64,000 nucleotides of DNA from Megascapheus bottae. Taxonomy: Eukaryota > Chordata > Mammalia > Rodentia > Geomyidae. The position numbers and the translations under genes were made by a program. Below, piece after piece: positions 54,856 to 64,000 of the stretch. The notes beneath the pieces were generated by a model, which was given only the letters and a program-made list of their open reading frames with translations, had not been told where the DNA came from and ran no database searches. The stretch is taken from assembly GCA_024803745.1 (NCBI GenBank), contig JANJXV010000020.1, positions 23,176,777-23,240,776 of the forward strand, in the 5' to 3' direction. The stretch's first letter is position 1, and every line of letters starts with the position of its first letter.

Positions 54856-55347
54856 GCCTTAATTCCATATATCCATTTTTATTAAATATCAACTCATCAA
54901 AGTCAATGTTCATATAATTTTAATATATAATAACCCCTTTTAATAACCCCTTGCTGTTTTCATGTTGACTCTTTACATTTCCTTCCTCACATAGTTTGCA
55001 TTTCAAGTCACCATTTAAACCCACTTCAGCTAGTGTGATTTATAGATTAGTCTTGCTTTTGCCCCAGTTATCAAGTTTCTACTCTACTCTAAATCTGGTT
55101 TCTTTTATTTTTGTTGAGGAAAAATAAAGCAGGTCAGTATGGAACCCTGTGTCCCCATTAAATATTTAGTATGTGCTTCCCAGATGGTTCCATGTCCATC
55201 TTATCTGCACTCGCTCCTCCTCCTTCTCCCCCTCTTGCTTCCTTACCTTCTCCCTTTCTACCTCCACAATGCTTCTTTTTCTAATTATTTGAGTTTTTGA
55301 CTTAAAGCTTCAGTGTCCCAAGAAAATTCTGTACCTATGGAAATCAG
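54856..55347. other. AT-rich single-copy DNA
   Basis: No repeat or frame of note. A CTCCTCCTCCTTCTCCCCC tract occurs near 55210. Confidence 0.45.
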
Positions 55348-55592
55348 TCAGACCACATCATTTGTTTTCTTTCCAGCAACTGCTACTCTATAGGAAAATT
55401 GAGGCCAGGGAATGTAAGGGTCTATGCCTGAGCTGCAGAGAAGACTTGCAGGCTTGAGTGGCTCAAAGAGGTCTGAAAGTAAAGCAGTACCTTCTCCATG
55501 GAAAGCCAGACAGTGGTCATTTGGCTCTATCTTTTCAGAGTCTGTCAGAGTGCTCTCATCATTTGTTTCTGTCTTTTCTTCCTCCACAAAGC
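55348..55592 (-). other. Unassigned 79-80 codon coding-like stretch
   Basis: On minus, after GACTCTGCCACAG (acceptor-like, ending at about 55594), a frame reads VEEEKTETNDESTLTDSEKI and continues through SDLFEPLKPA and IDPYIPWPQFSYRVAVAGKK to a stop at about 55348. It has no ATG; the first codon is GTG. It is not in a recognised repeat and has a protein-like composition with an acidic N-terminal part. I recognise no family. It could be a terminal exon, a processed pseudogene fragment or chance. Confidence 0.2.
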
Positions 55593-55649
55593 CTGTGGCA
55601 GAGTCAGATGACCAGTACCAGAATGGTATCAGAGTACTGGGCTAGATGT

Positions 55650-55842
55650 AGGGTTGCCAGATTTAGCAAGTGAAAATGCAGAGGCATAGCTAAATTTGAA
55701 TTTTAGTTACACAATATTTTTATTGAGAGTAAATATGGCCATGCTATAGTGGGATATACTGAAGCTAAAAAACATTATTTGTCTTTCCTTTTGCAGTTCA
55801 CATGTAACTGTGTGTTCTACATTTTATCTGGCTCCTTTAGCC
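55650..55842. mobile_element. Palindromic DNA-transposon remnant (MITE-like)
   Basis: Left end GGGTTGCCAGATTTAGCAAG, then AAATTTGAATTTTAGTTACA; right end CATTTTATCTGGCTCC, reading roughly inverted (CCAGATAAAATG). The interior GGGATATACTGAAGCTAAAA AACATTATTTGT fits a common mammalian palindromic element with 'GGGACATACTTATACTAAAAAATTATT'. Diverged. Confidence 0.6.
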
Positions 55843-56155
55843 AAATAACCACTCTACAACAACGCATATTCTACAAACTTCTAAGCTTCTTGTGACAGTA
55901 AGTGTACCTAGAAAATAATAAAATCACGTCATGTTTTATTGCCACTTTAATGACTTTTGACAATAAAAATAGTAACCCACAATTTAAAAATTACCATGTG
56001 TCATGTTTTGGAAAATTCTATCCTATTTATTTGCACCAGCCTAGTCCTTGTAATTTTCTGTGAATTCATTGCATTTAATATTCAGCTCAAAGGAGGTAGA
56101 AAACAATATGACTTCTTCATGATGCTCTCATGTTTAAGTAAATATGGGCAAGAGA
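55843..56155. other. AT-rich single-copy DNA
   Basis: Nothing recognisable. Confidence 0.45.
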
Positions 56156-56315
56156 ATTAACTTTATTTTGCCTTTGGCGTCTTTACCTGAAAACGGAGGT
56201 AGCCACAGTACATTTCTCCTAAGATTGCTGTGAAGAGAAGGTGAGAAGGTAAAGTTGGGTGGTCCACTACTTTCTGGGCAGAAGATGTTCAATAAGTATT
56301 GTCTTTTTCCTTGCC
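56156..56315 (+). mobile_element. MIR SINE
   Basis: GTCTTTACCTGAAAACGGAG GTAGCCACAGTACATTTCTC CTAAGATTGCTGTGAAGAGA AGGTGAG and, at the end, TGTTCAATAAGTATTGTC follow the MIR 3' half ('CTGTAAAATGGGGATAATAATAGTACCTACCTCATAGGGTTGTTGTGAGGAT'). Confidence 0.65.
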
Positions 56316-56369
56316 TCATCCATTTCTGAGAACAGACATCATTTTCTGGATAGCTATAAAATGTAAGAC

Positions 56370-56500
56370 TAGGAAGTAGTCCTATGGCTCAAGGGGTGGG
56401 GTGGTAGCCTTGAGCTGAAGAGCTCAGGGACAGTGCCTTGGCCCAGAGTTCAAGTGCTATGACTGACCAAAAATAAATAAAAAAATAAAAAATAAAATGC
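56370..56500 (+). mobile_element. Isolated Geo/dID tail module
   Basis: GTAGTCCTATGGCTCAAGGG GTGG, GTAGCCTTGAGCTGAAGAGC TCAGGGACAGTGCC, CAGAGTTCAAGTGCTATGAC TGACC and an AAATA-rich tail. No head of either type lies upstream, so this is a 5'-truncated dimer. Confidence 0.88.
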
Positions 56501-56599
56501 AAGGCTAAATAAATGACACAGACCTGTATCAAATAAATTATGATTCTTACTCCTAGCACAGGTACTAGCTGAATCCCATCCATGTTATAATCTTTGTTA

Positions 56600-56800
56600 T
56601 TAATTGGTAAATTGAATCATTCATTCAGCAAATATTCACTGAGTAATTAACATGCACTGGCATATACTTATCTTGGAGTTTGAGATACTTGGTAAAAAGT
56701 ACAACGTTTTTGTTTCCTCATGAAAATAGAAAACATGTACGGGAAAGGAGAGATAATAAGAATGTGAAAATAGAAATGTTTTAATGGGGAGTAACTAAAT
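56600..56800. mobile_element. Possible ancient repeat, same style as 15060-15330
   Basis: CATTCATTCAGCAAATATTC ACTGAGTAATTAACATGCAC TGGC resembles the block at 15070-15125. Too diverged for assignment. Confidence 0.35.
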
Positions 56801-56917
56801 TGGAACTACACTGAGTATTGACTTTGGTTTTGCTTATGTGGAGGTCAGTGCTGACTTGGATAGTGGTTTGTTTTTTTTCTCTTTATAAGTTGTTCCATAA
56901 GAGTGAAGGGAGGAAGA

Positions 56918-57015
56918 TAAAATAAAATAAAATGAAAAATAAAAATAAAAAGTAAAAGTAAAATTAAATATAAATATAAAATTAAAAACAAATAAATAAA
57001 TAAAATTTTAAAAAA
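56918..57015. repeat. (AAAAT)n / (AAATA)n A-rich low-complexity tract
   Basis: AATAAAATAAAATGAAAAAT and AAACAAATAAATAAATAAAA. Could be a decayed retroposon tail, but no body is visible upstream. Confidence 0.93.
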
Positions 57016-57127
57016 AAGAATGAAAGGAGGAAGTCCCAAACAAACTTTGCTAAAGCAGCAAATTGAGTGACAGCTGAAAGGAAATAGAGTTCAAAGATTT
57101 TTTTTTTAAAACTAGACCAATAATTCC

Positions 57128-57197
57128 ATCATTGAGGAGGATCTTGCTTTCCATACCAGGTCAGTCTGAGCTATGTAATAAGACCTTGTTATTAACA
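57128..57197 (+). mobile_element. B1 fragment
   Basis: GAGGAGGATCTTGCTTTCCA TACCAGGTCAGTCTGAGCTA TGTAATAAGACCTTGTTATT is the B1 second half. Confidence 0.65.
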
Positions 57198-57544
57198 AGG
57201 AGGGGAAAAAGCACTCACAACACTCCTTAATGGGCACTATTATAGCATGTTTATAAGCTGTAAGGAATCACCAGGTGAAGAGGAATTAAAAATACATCAG
57301 ATGGTCTAGGAGCATGTGTATTCATAAGGCTCTGGGGAAGGATTCCAATAGAACTGAGCTGGATTTGACCTTAAATGGTAACCAAGACACTTTGCTGGCT
57401 AAGAAGGGAGGGTGAGGGATGGCTGGAGGCTGGGAATGAGTGTGAACTTCACTATGGTAAAATGCAGATGTTTTCTGCCACTTTCTCAGTGAAATAGGCA
57501 TAAGCTGTTATCTCCTACTTCTCTTATTAATAGCGACTGATGAT
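57198..57544. other. Single-copy DNA, no gene recognised
   Basis: Nothing recognisable. Confidence 0.45.
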
Positions 57545-57730
57545 TAACAAATTGAAATTTTTAAATTTTTTTATTAGTATACATTAGCTGTACAAGGGGC
57601 ATTCCATGGTAACATTTCTATATATGCATTCAATGTGTACACCCTTCTTCACTCTCCTTTATCCTGCTCCTGGCTCTACAAAACAATACAATTTTTTCAG
57701 GTTTTGTTGTTCTATTAATGAGGTTTTTGC
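57545..57730 (-). mobile_element. Possible L1-tail-like segment
   Basis: TTTTTTTATTAGTATACATT AGCTGTACAAGGGGCATTCC followed by TCTATATATGCATTCAATGT and a CT-rich block resembles the antisense L1 tail style seen elsewhere in the window. Confidence 0.45.
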
Positions 57731-57754
57731 TGTTGTTGTTGTTGTTGTTGGTAT

Positions 57755-57838
57755 CAGAGTTTGAACTCAAGGCCTTGTAGTTACTTAACCTTGTTAGCTT
57801 AGTTGATGTATTACCATTTGGGCCATACCCTCAGCCCC
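57755..57838 (-). mobile_element. tRNA-derived (ID-like) SINE monomer
   Basis: GTATCAGAGTTTGAACTCAA GGCCTTG, then ACCATTTGGGCCATACCCTC AGCCCC is the complement of an ID-like body. A TTG run (57727-57753) on its tail side is its A-rich tail, expanded as a trinucleotide repeat. Confidence 0.65.
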
Positions 57839-60698
57839 AAAATAACAGTAAAAAGAAACGTTTTTGATTATTAGAAATAATTGAAAATGAGAAATCATCA
57901 AAATTATTATTAGAAATAAAAATTGCTTATTATAAGAAATGCTTTAGAAAGAAATTATAGCTTCCTAATGTGTACCAGGCCCTTACCTGACTCTCCAAAT
58001 ACTGTTGAAGAGTATCATTGTCTCCCCAGTTCTTTGTGGGTCATGAGACTCAGACATAGTTTATTTAATTCACCAACAGCTCTTTCCAGCTTCCCACCAC
58101 CCAACCCCTGGGGCCAAAGTGCTGGTATCTGAATGTTTTTCACCCTCACGTGTTTGCCTGTATTGAGAGAAACTCCTTCCAGAAGAAGCTGCCTGTCTTG
58201 ACAAGTCTGTTTCGAGTCCGTGCTCCACTGCACAGCCAGACCTGAAAGTGACGGGAACTGACAAACTCTCTGAACTTGTCCCATTGGATTTGTCTAATGG
58301 GCCTTTCCCTGACAGAGATGAAAAAGTCATTGACAGAAACAGACCACTTACCATGAACCTGAGCAGAGGTATAAGCAGCAATGGATGAAATGGGCCTCGA
58401 AAGAAGCTGGGGAATTCTGGACGCACGATGGGGCTCAGGGAGAGCTCTGCTTTGAAAATAGGAGATGAAATGGATGGGATTGGATTTTTGCAGCCTTATG
58501 GAATCACCTTCAAATTCCTCATTCCCCATCTCACAGCAAAGCTACTTAGAAGTGACCTGGGTATCAGGCGGGCTTTCAAGTTATCCTGACTTCTCTTTCT
58601 GGGCCAGACACTCCAGAGGGAAGGGTTATTACTTAAAAATTTGTAACAGTTTAGAATTTTCTCTTCTGTTGATAGAATTCGTGTAGAAGAAAGATTTCCA
58701 AACAGAAGAGTTACATCTCAAGAAGGATATTTTTAGGTTCTATAATCAACACCTGATGTGAACATGGTGTAAGCTGAGAATCATTCTTAAAGAGCCCTGG
58801 CACCTAAAAAGGAGTAGGAAAGAAATCTCAGAAGGGATGTTTGAGTGCAGCTGTCTGGCCTTCAGACCATTTTTCTTTTAAGGCAGCTATCAAATCCTTA
58901 GCTTTATATGGAGACATACAAGCATCCTACTTGGCCCAAAGTTTGGCTTTATTCCTCTTTAATATTAAGCTTGACAACCTTTATAGATGGTAAAAGAAGT
59001 GTTTGTCATTGTGATGGTTAAGTGAAATAGTGGTACTGCACCAAAACCAGGCTAGGGCTAAAGTCTATATGCCAATAAGTAAGAAATAACTTTACACCCC
59101 CCCACCGTTTCCTTTAAGAAAAATCCTTAAATGATCCTGTGAATATGTAACTGTAAGGCTAGTTGTCCTCTAAAAGGAGTACGCTAGTTGGATGAAAATA
59201 ATCACTTTATTAGGATAGTAGAATAACTTCCTAAATACTCAAAAGAATTTTAAATGCAGCAGAGGGGCCTATGTCAAACGATGGCTGATAGTTGAAAGAG
59301 GAAGACGTGTGAGGTGGCAGCCAGTACTGGAGTTTGAGGAGAGAAGAGGAAGAACAGAACGGGCTCTGAGGAGGAGCAAAGCCTGAGGGCCATGGTGGTC
59401 TGGACGAGGGGGAGGGAGGACAGCTAGGAGCTTTCCACTGTAGGGCAGTGCTGAAGGGTCTGGAAAACAGAGACATCAGGCTGTGACTTTTGGGTTTTCT
59501 CTTCTGGTTTTCATACTCTTAAGATCTTCCCAAGTACTTCAGTAGGATCTGTTACCTTTGCCATCCCTTGTGAGTAGGACATTCTGTAATAGGTTCAAGT
59601 CTAAGTCAGGATGAAAACCCAATGAGTGCTAAGTTTTCCAGAACCACTATTCCTCCAACACAGTAAGAAAGACCATCTGGAGAGGTCAAAGGAGGTGATC
59701 AACGGCAAAACCATCAGGGAAACTCAAGGTAGGGCAGAGATGGGGAATTAAGAAGTGAGCAGCAGAGAGAATGCAATTGTGGATCAAATGGGAGGCTGGA
59801 CTGAAGCAGAAGCCCTTCCTCCCAAATGGCGCTGGAATTGAGTACTCACATGCCTCAGCCTGGTGACCAGAAGAAGAATGGAGAGAAGGAGGTTAGTATA
59901 CACTGTGGTAGTACCCTCTGAAGTTAATGAGCCAGTTTTTTTTTTAAAACATTGGGTAAATGAGTCACACACTGAAAGAAAACATTCTTTCCGGGACTTG
60001 ATACTGCTTGATCCTGCTGCAGGCTCCTAGAACCTGGGAAGGAGACCTTCCAAAAGGGAAAGGTCATTCTCTTATGGTGTAGATGAGGCTTGTGCTGCTG
60101 TTTGTGTTTTCAAATCCTGAGAACAAGCATTGCATGTCCACCCTGCTGAGCAGGATTTATGACCAACTGCTTTTGGACCCTTTCCAGAGTAGTGTCTCTA
60201 TCTGCCTCATGGTACACAGCTCAAGCATTAGCCATTACAGAGAAGAGGCAAGATCCATGCCACTTATTTATCATTTGGGGGCTTTAAAGGAAATGTACAC
60301 TCATGCCTCTGCCAGGATTTCTTGGTCAACCCACAGCTTCTACTGAGGCCCTCTTGATCTGGGTTCCCATGAAATCAGTCTCAGAGAGGGACTAAAGGCA
60401 GACTGTTTATTACAGAGGTGACCCCATACAGCAAGAACGATGAGGTGAGGAGACTGAGAGAAGGAAGGCTGAAAGATCAACATACAAATACATTGAGATC
60501 TGATGTAGGCAAACAGTGAGACGCTGTGCTATCAGTCCCCTGGCTCTCAGTGATTGGAGGTTAGGGAGAAAGGTCATCATATCCTTTGTCAAACTGTATT
60601 TTCCATACATTCATCTGTAGCTTCATAGATACACTAGGCAGAAAGGCAAAGAGAACTATAGAAATAGGTAGGGTGGGTGCTCTCAGTGCGGCTGAAGT
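57839..60698. other. Long single-copy stretch, no gene recognised
   Basis: 2.9 kb repeat-poor. 58015-58530 is open in all three minus frames for 89-127 codons, and 59231-59476 has an 81-codon minus frame. None has a recognised domain. A T run near 59937 and an A run at 60699 are the only low-complexity spots. Confidence 0.45.
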
Positions 60699-60722
60699 AA
60701 AAAAAAAAAAAAAAAGAAAAGA
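60699..60722. repeat. Poly(A) tract
   Basis: About 18 A with a G interruption. No SINE body precedes it that I can recognise. Confidence 0.9.
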
Positions 60723-61599
60723 CTGTAATGCCAGAGATTAGCATGTCTGCTAAATTCAGGGTCCTTCCTTTTGGGGATGTCTTGATCTGAATTTGGCTTC
60801 ATGAATCCTCTTCTACTCATTACTTGGATAAGGAACACAGTGTGTTCCATTACGCAAACCCAATGTCATTGTCCCTAGACTGCTCTCTCTTAACCTCTGC
60901 CTTTAATGGTTGCTACTCCATGATATATGTAAGGAATCCAGCATTCCCGGCAATTGAGAGGAACTGTTCTTATCTATTTTCTCCCTTGCCTTTTAATGGC
61001 CTTTGCTTCCTTCTTCTCTTCCTCCCAAGACATGGTTGGTTGGTGAAGTTTCATTTAGAAGGTTCCTATCTTTGTGGTTCCCGCTTCCCAGGCATATCAT
61101 TTGGTCTCCAGTTTCAGCTTTGCCTCTATGTCACTCTCTATATCAGAATGTCTTCAAGTAGGTTTCTCTCTAGCCCTGATCTGGTGCTTATCCTGACATA
61201 TCTCAAAGTCTTCTGGAAATTTTTATGGAGAACCTCCCCTCTGAGGTGGAATCTCTCAGTGAGTTGGGCATTTCTTTTTGGTTCCCTTCGATTTATCCTA
61301 GTTCAACATGTCCAGTAGTGACCTGATATCCTACCCCATTCCCATGCCTTCCCCACTCTTTCCAATGCTCTCCTTGACCCTGCAGAGAAAGACCACCTAT
61401 TTCATTCATGCCACCAGCCATTCATGTCTACCTGCATTTCCACATACGGAATTCTGCTCCACGCTCTGTTTGTCAGTGTATTTGGATGTTCGTGGGCCAC
61501 CGCATTTGTTAGAGGTGGTGGCCTGACTGGGCGGAAAGTGCATCATAAGAAGGATGCTTAAACTTATGAGAGCTTTAGGAACATAATAGGGATCTTAGC
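60723..61599. other. Single-copy DNA with the window's longest frame
   Basis: 60824-61318 on plus is open for 164 codons, begins MDKEHSVFHYANPMSLSLD and is rich in Phe, Leu and Ser. It has no domain or repeat I recognise. An adjacent 72-codon frame (61308-61526) is out of phase. CT-rich sequence favours long frames of this composition by chance. Confidence 0.35.
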
Positions 61600-61790
61600 G
61601 TCAGAATGGCAAAGCTGAAAGGATCATTACCAAGTGTCTTGAACAGCTGCTCATCTTACCAAAAATTTAAAAACAAAAAGAACTCAAGCCCATACAGGTA
61701 CAGATAGAGCTGTGACAAAGGTCAAATGGTCAGCTCACACCCAAGTAGGGCATCTACCTCCTTTTCCAGAGTCTTTCCACAAGAAAAACT
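61600..61790 (+). mobile_element. Possible MIR
   Basis: GAGCTGTGACAAAGGTCAAA TGGTCAGCTCACACCCAAGT AGGGCATCTACCTCCTTTTC CAGAGTC resembles the right end of MIR ('AGGTCACACAGCTAGTAAGTGGCAGAGC'). Weak. Confidence 0.4.
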
Positions 61791-62089
61791 AATCAGAGTC
61801 ACATCACAGACTTTATAAATGCAAACAGCAGGAACTGGGCTCAAGCTAGCTTAAATAATAAAGGATGGTTCTTTCTTGTAAATGAAAAGTTTAGAGTTAT
61901 CTGACTTCAGGGGGACATTTAAATATACTAAGGATAGCAGATGGAATACGCTGGTTAGAATCATGAAACTTCTCACCCATAGCATCATGAGGGAAACTGA
62001 CATAAAAGTAAGAGCTGTTGGAAAAGGTGGGGGGGGGGAAGGTAGACAAATGCCTCAGAAGATACAACTTACAAAACCCCAAAGGGAAT
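61791..62089. other. Single-copy DNA with a G run
   Basis: Nine consecutive G at about 62029-62038. Otherwise nothing. Confidence 0.45.
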
Positions 62090-62302
62090 AGGCACTAGTG
62101 GGTCACACCTGTATTCCTGCTTACAAAGAAGGCTGAGATTTGAGGATCACAGTTCAAACCAGCCCAGACAGAAAAGCCTGTGACACTTATCTCCAGTGAA
62201 CCCGCAAAAAGACCAAAGAAAAGGAATATTTCAAGTGATAGAAAAAGCCAAGTGAGAGCTCAAGGCCCTGAGTTCAAGTCCCAGTACTGGCACAAAATAA
62301 AA
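62090..62302 (+). mobile_element. Dimeric SINE, B1-like head + Geo/dID tail
   Basis: TAGGCACTAGTGGGTCACAC CTG, AAGGCTGAGATTTGAGGATC ACAGTTC, CAGCCCAGACAGAAAAGCC, then TTCAAGTGATAGAAAAAGCC and GCCCTGAGTTCAAGTCCCAG TACTGGC. Full length; the tail core is shortened. Confidence 0.92.
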
Positions 62303-62939
62303 CACCACAAAGGGGTGAAAGGCATGTGATCTAAGGTCTGAAAAAATTCAAGTCCTGATCAGACAGTGTCCATTTATGTACAATCTCAGTGGAGGTCTGG
62401 TTTTGTGTTGATATCAAAAGGATTAACAAAGCCAGAGAGAGTTCTGGGACTTTTTGTTTGACAGCTACTGTGTAAGTAATTTATGGGCCCTGAACATTCT
62501 TTTTCTGTGTTCAGAGGGCAGGGCCTCATTCTTGGGATGACCTGAGATGCCCAAAACCTGATGTGCTGGGTGGTTATGTTGTTTTTAGGAGACAGATCTA
62601 AGAGAGAGAAACTGAGATCTGATTAGGCAAAGAGTTCCCATTTGAGCAAAATGAGCTGATCAGGAGTCTGGACCCCGATCTACATCTTACAGTCTTTGCA
62701 GTCATTGAGACCCAGGTCTCATTTATTCTTCCCGGCCTCTGCTTCAACTGTTTCTTTCTCCTCTCACCCCTGCCATGTCTCAGCTCAGGTGCAGAGTAAC
62801 TGGTGCCTGGGCCAAAGTCATGGCCACGTCCTGAGAGTTTGGTTCCCAGACTGGCTTCCCCTCTGCTGTAGAGAACCTGGTACATCCTGCTAATGTACTC
62901 ATCTCCAGCACTAGCTTTGGTGTGATTATTATTCACTTG
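62303..62939. other. Single-copy DNA, no gene recognised
   Basis: The 112-codon minus frame at 62598-62936 has no domain. The plus strand here may be a decayed 5' extension of the L2 that follows. Confidence 0.4.
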
Positions 62940-63290
62940 CTCAGACCCATCTGCAAGTCCACACTACTTTTAAGACTGAGTCCAAAACCCTAATCCAAGC
63001 TCAAACATCATTCTTCTGAGGCCCCTTAGTAAAGATCATGATCTTGGCCATGCCCTGCTTTGAACTCAGTAGCATGGTATGTCTGTCCTACTCTGTTGGA
63101 ACTGATCGGCTTTTCCTGCCTTGTATTGTTAATTACGGTTTTTTTGTGTGTGTCCCTCTCCTCAATCGGAGGAAGTGATCCTGGAGGAAAGAGATTTCCA
63201 TATTCAACTGCCACTCACGACACCACTCTATGCCTGTGTACAGTGGGCAAACAAATAGTATTCATTCACTCTGCCTTTGAATCTTGCCCA
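62940..63290 (+). mobile_element. L2 LINE 3' end
   Basis: CCAAGCTCAAACATCATTCT TCTGAGGCC, CTGCTTTGAACTCAGTAGCA TGG, GCCTTGTATTGTTAATTACG, CTGGAGGAAAGAGATTTCCA TATTCAACTG, then a decayed terminus (TGTGTACAGTGGGCAAACAA ATAG). The order matches L2. Confidence 0.7.
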
Positions 63291-63291
63291 A

Positions 63292-63650
63292 TTAAGAATT
63301 CGTATTATAGCATTTTTAAGTCTCTAGAAATGCAAATTTGAGCTATGAGATAGGAAGAAGATAAATGGAAAATATTTTCCCATCCCTTTCTTGCCACTAA
63401 TTTCCCTTGTCTGCTTTTGTATATATCAGCATAATTATCTACCTCTGATTTAATTTGCCAGAAGATGCTTTTGCTCTAAGAACCTAAGCAATATGTAGCT
63501 GTTAGACTCAAGTAGACATATGGATTGAAATGCAAAATTTGTCCTGTTTCTAGTATGCAACACTCAAGAGTTGCATTTTGAACAATGAAAAGACACACAA
63601 CATGGCCAGAGGATTCTAAGGCTTTTTTTGTTTTGTTTTGTTTTGTTTTT
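63292..63650. other. AT-rich DNA ending in a (GTTTT)n run
   Basis: TTTTTTGTTTTGTTTTGTTT at 63625-63650; otherwise nothing. Confidence 0.5.
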
Positions 63651-63664
63651 AATTACCACATACA

Positions 63665-63868
63665 GGGCTCTGGTACTCAGGAGGCTGAAATCTGAGGACT
63701 GCAATTTGAAACCAGCCCAGGAAGAAAAGCCCCGTGAGACTCTTATCTCCAATTAACCACTGAAAAAATGGAAGTGGGGCTGTGGCTCAGAGTGCTAGTT
63801 TTGAGCAGAACAGCTCAAGGATAGTGCCCGAGTTCAAGCCACACAACTGCAAAAAAACAAAAAAAAAG
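63665..63868 (+). mobile_element. Dimeric SINE, head 5'-truncated
   Basis: GGTACTCAGGAGGCTGAAAT CTGAGGACTGC, CAGCCCAGGAAGAAAAGCCC, CCAATTAACCACTGAAAAAA TGG, GGGGCTGTGGCTCAGAGTGC TAG and CCGAGTTCAAGCCACACAAC TG. The first 30 bases of the head (GGTGGCTCATGCCTGTAATC) are missing. An A-rich tail follows. Confidence 0.93.
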
Positions 63869-63925
63869 TACCACAAATGCCAGATAATCAACTCTACTCA
63901 ATTATCACCATGAGGTCAAAAGTCA

Positions 63926-64000
63926 CTGGATACCAGGTGAGGTGTCTCATGCCTGTAATCCTAGCTGCTCAGGAGGCTGAGATCTGAGGATCATGGTTCA
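63926..64000 (+). mobile_element. Dimeric SINE, head only (cut by window end)
   Basis: ACCAGGTGAGGTGTCTCATG CCTGTAATCCTAGCTGCTCA GGAGGCTGAGATCTGAGGAT. The element continues past the window. Its head is close to the family pattern, so it is probably younger than most copies. Confidence 0.93.

Overview
This is nuclear DNA from a rodent, and I find no supportable host protein-coding or structural RNA gene in it. Open frames are short (the longest is 164 codons), and most coincide with LINE remnants, SINEs or simple repeats. The composition (AT-rich, with many dispersed repeats and long single-copy stretches) fits a gene desert or the inside of a very large intron.

The organism can be narrowed from its SINEs. 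Three features stand out: rodent B1 (7SL-derived) heads, tRNA-Ala/ID-like heads, and one shared right-hand module that resembles 'GTGGCTCAAGTGGTAGAGTG ... GAGTTCAAGCCCC'. An ID-like left monomer joined to a right monomer of its own matches IDL-Geo, the family described from Geomyoidea (kangaroo rats, pocket mice, pocket gophers). A heteromyid or other geomyoid is therefore the best guess, but this is inference from repeats.

Layout. 1-8.4 kb is dense in LINE material: a 5'-truncated L1 (1.63-2.92 kb, plus), an inverted partner (5.11-5.77 kb, minus), and old L1M sequence on minus up to about 8.4 kb, cut by SINEs and a CT/GT-rich satellite. 8.4-23 kb is mostly single-copy, with L2, MIR, a few SINEs and several microsatellites. 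23-28.5 kb is a large mosaic of old L1M on minus, interrupted by younger L1-tail-like segments and SINEs. 28.5-48 kb mixes single-copy DNA with scattered SINEs, MaLR LTRs, L1M, L2 and a compound TA/GA/TA microsatellite. It includes a clean nested insertion of IDL-Geo into an older SINE with a 17-bp perfect target duplication. 48-64 kb is again mainly single-copy, with MER5A-like, L2, MIR, MLT1 and DNA-transposon remnants, and ends inside another SINE.

SINE heads and tails recombine as modules, microsatellites sit in SINE linkers and tails, and young L1 tails lie inside older ones, so the region records many rounds of retrotransposition. Single-copy blocks at about 16.6-16.8, 33.4-33.7, 42.0-42.3, 49.9-50.6 and 52.1-52.5 kb are where I would look for conserved regulatory elements. 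I cannot test conservation here, and no undescribed biological system is evident.
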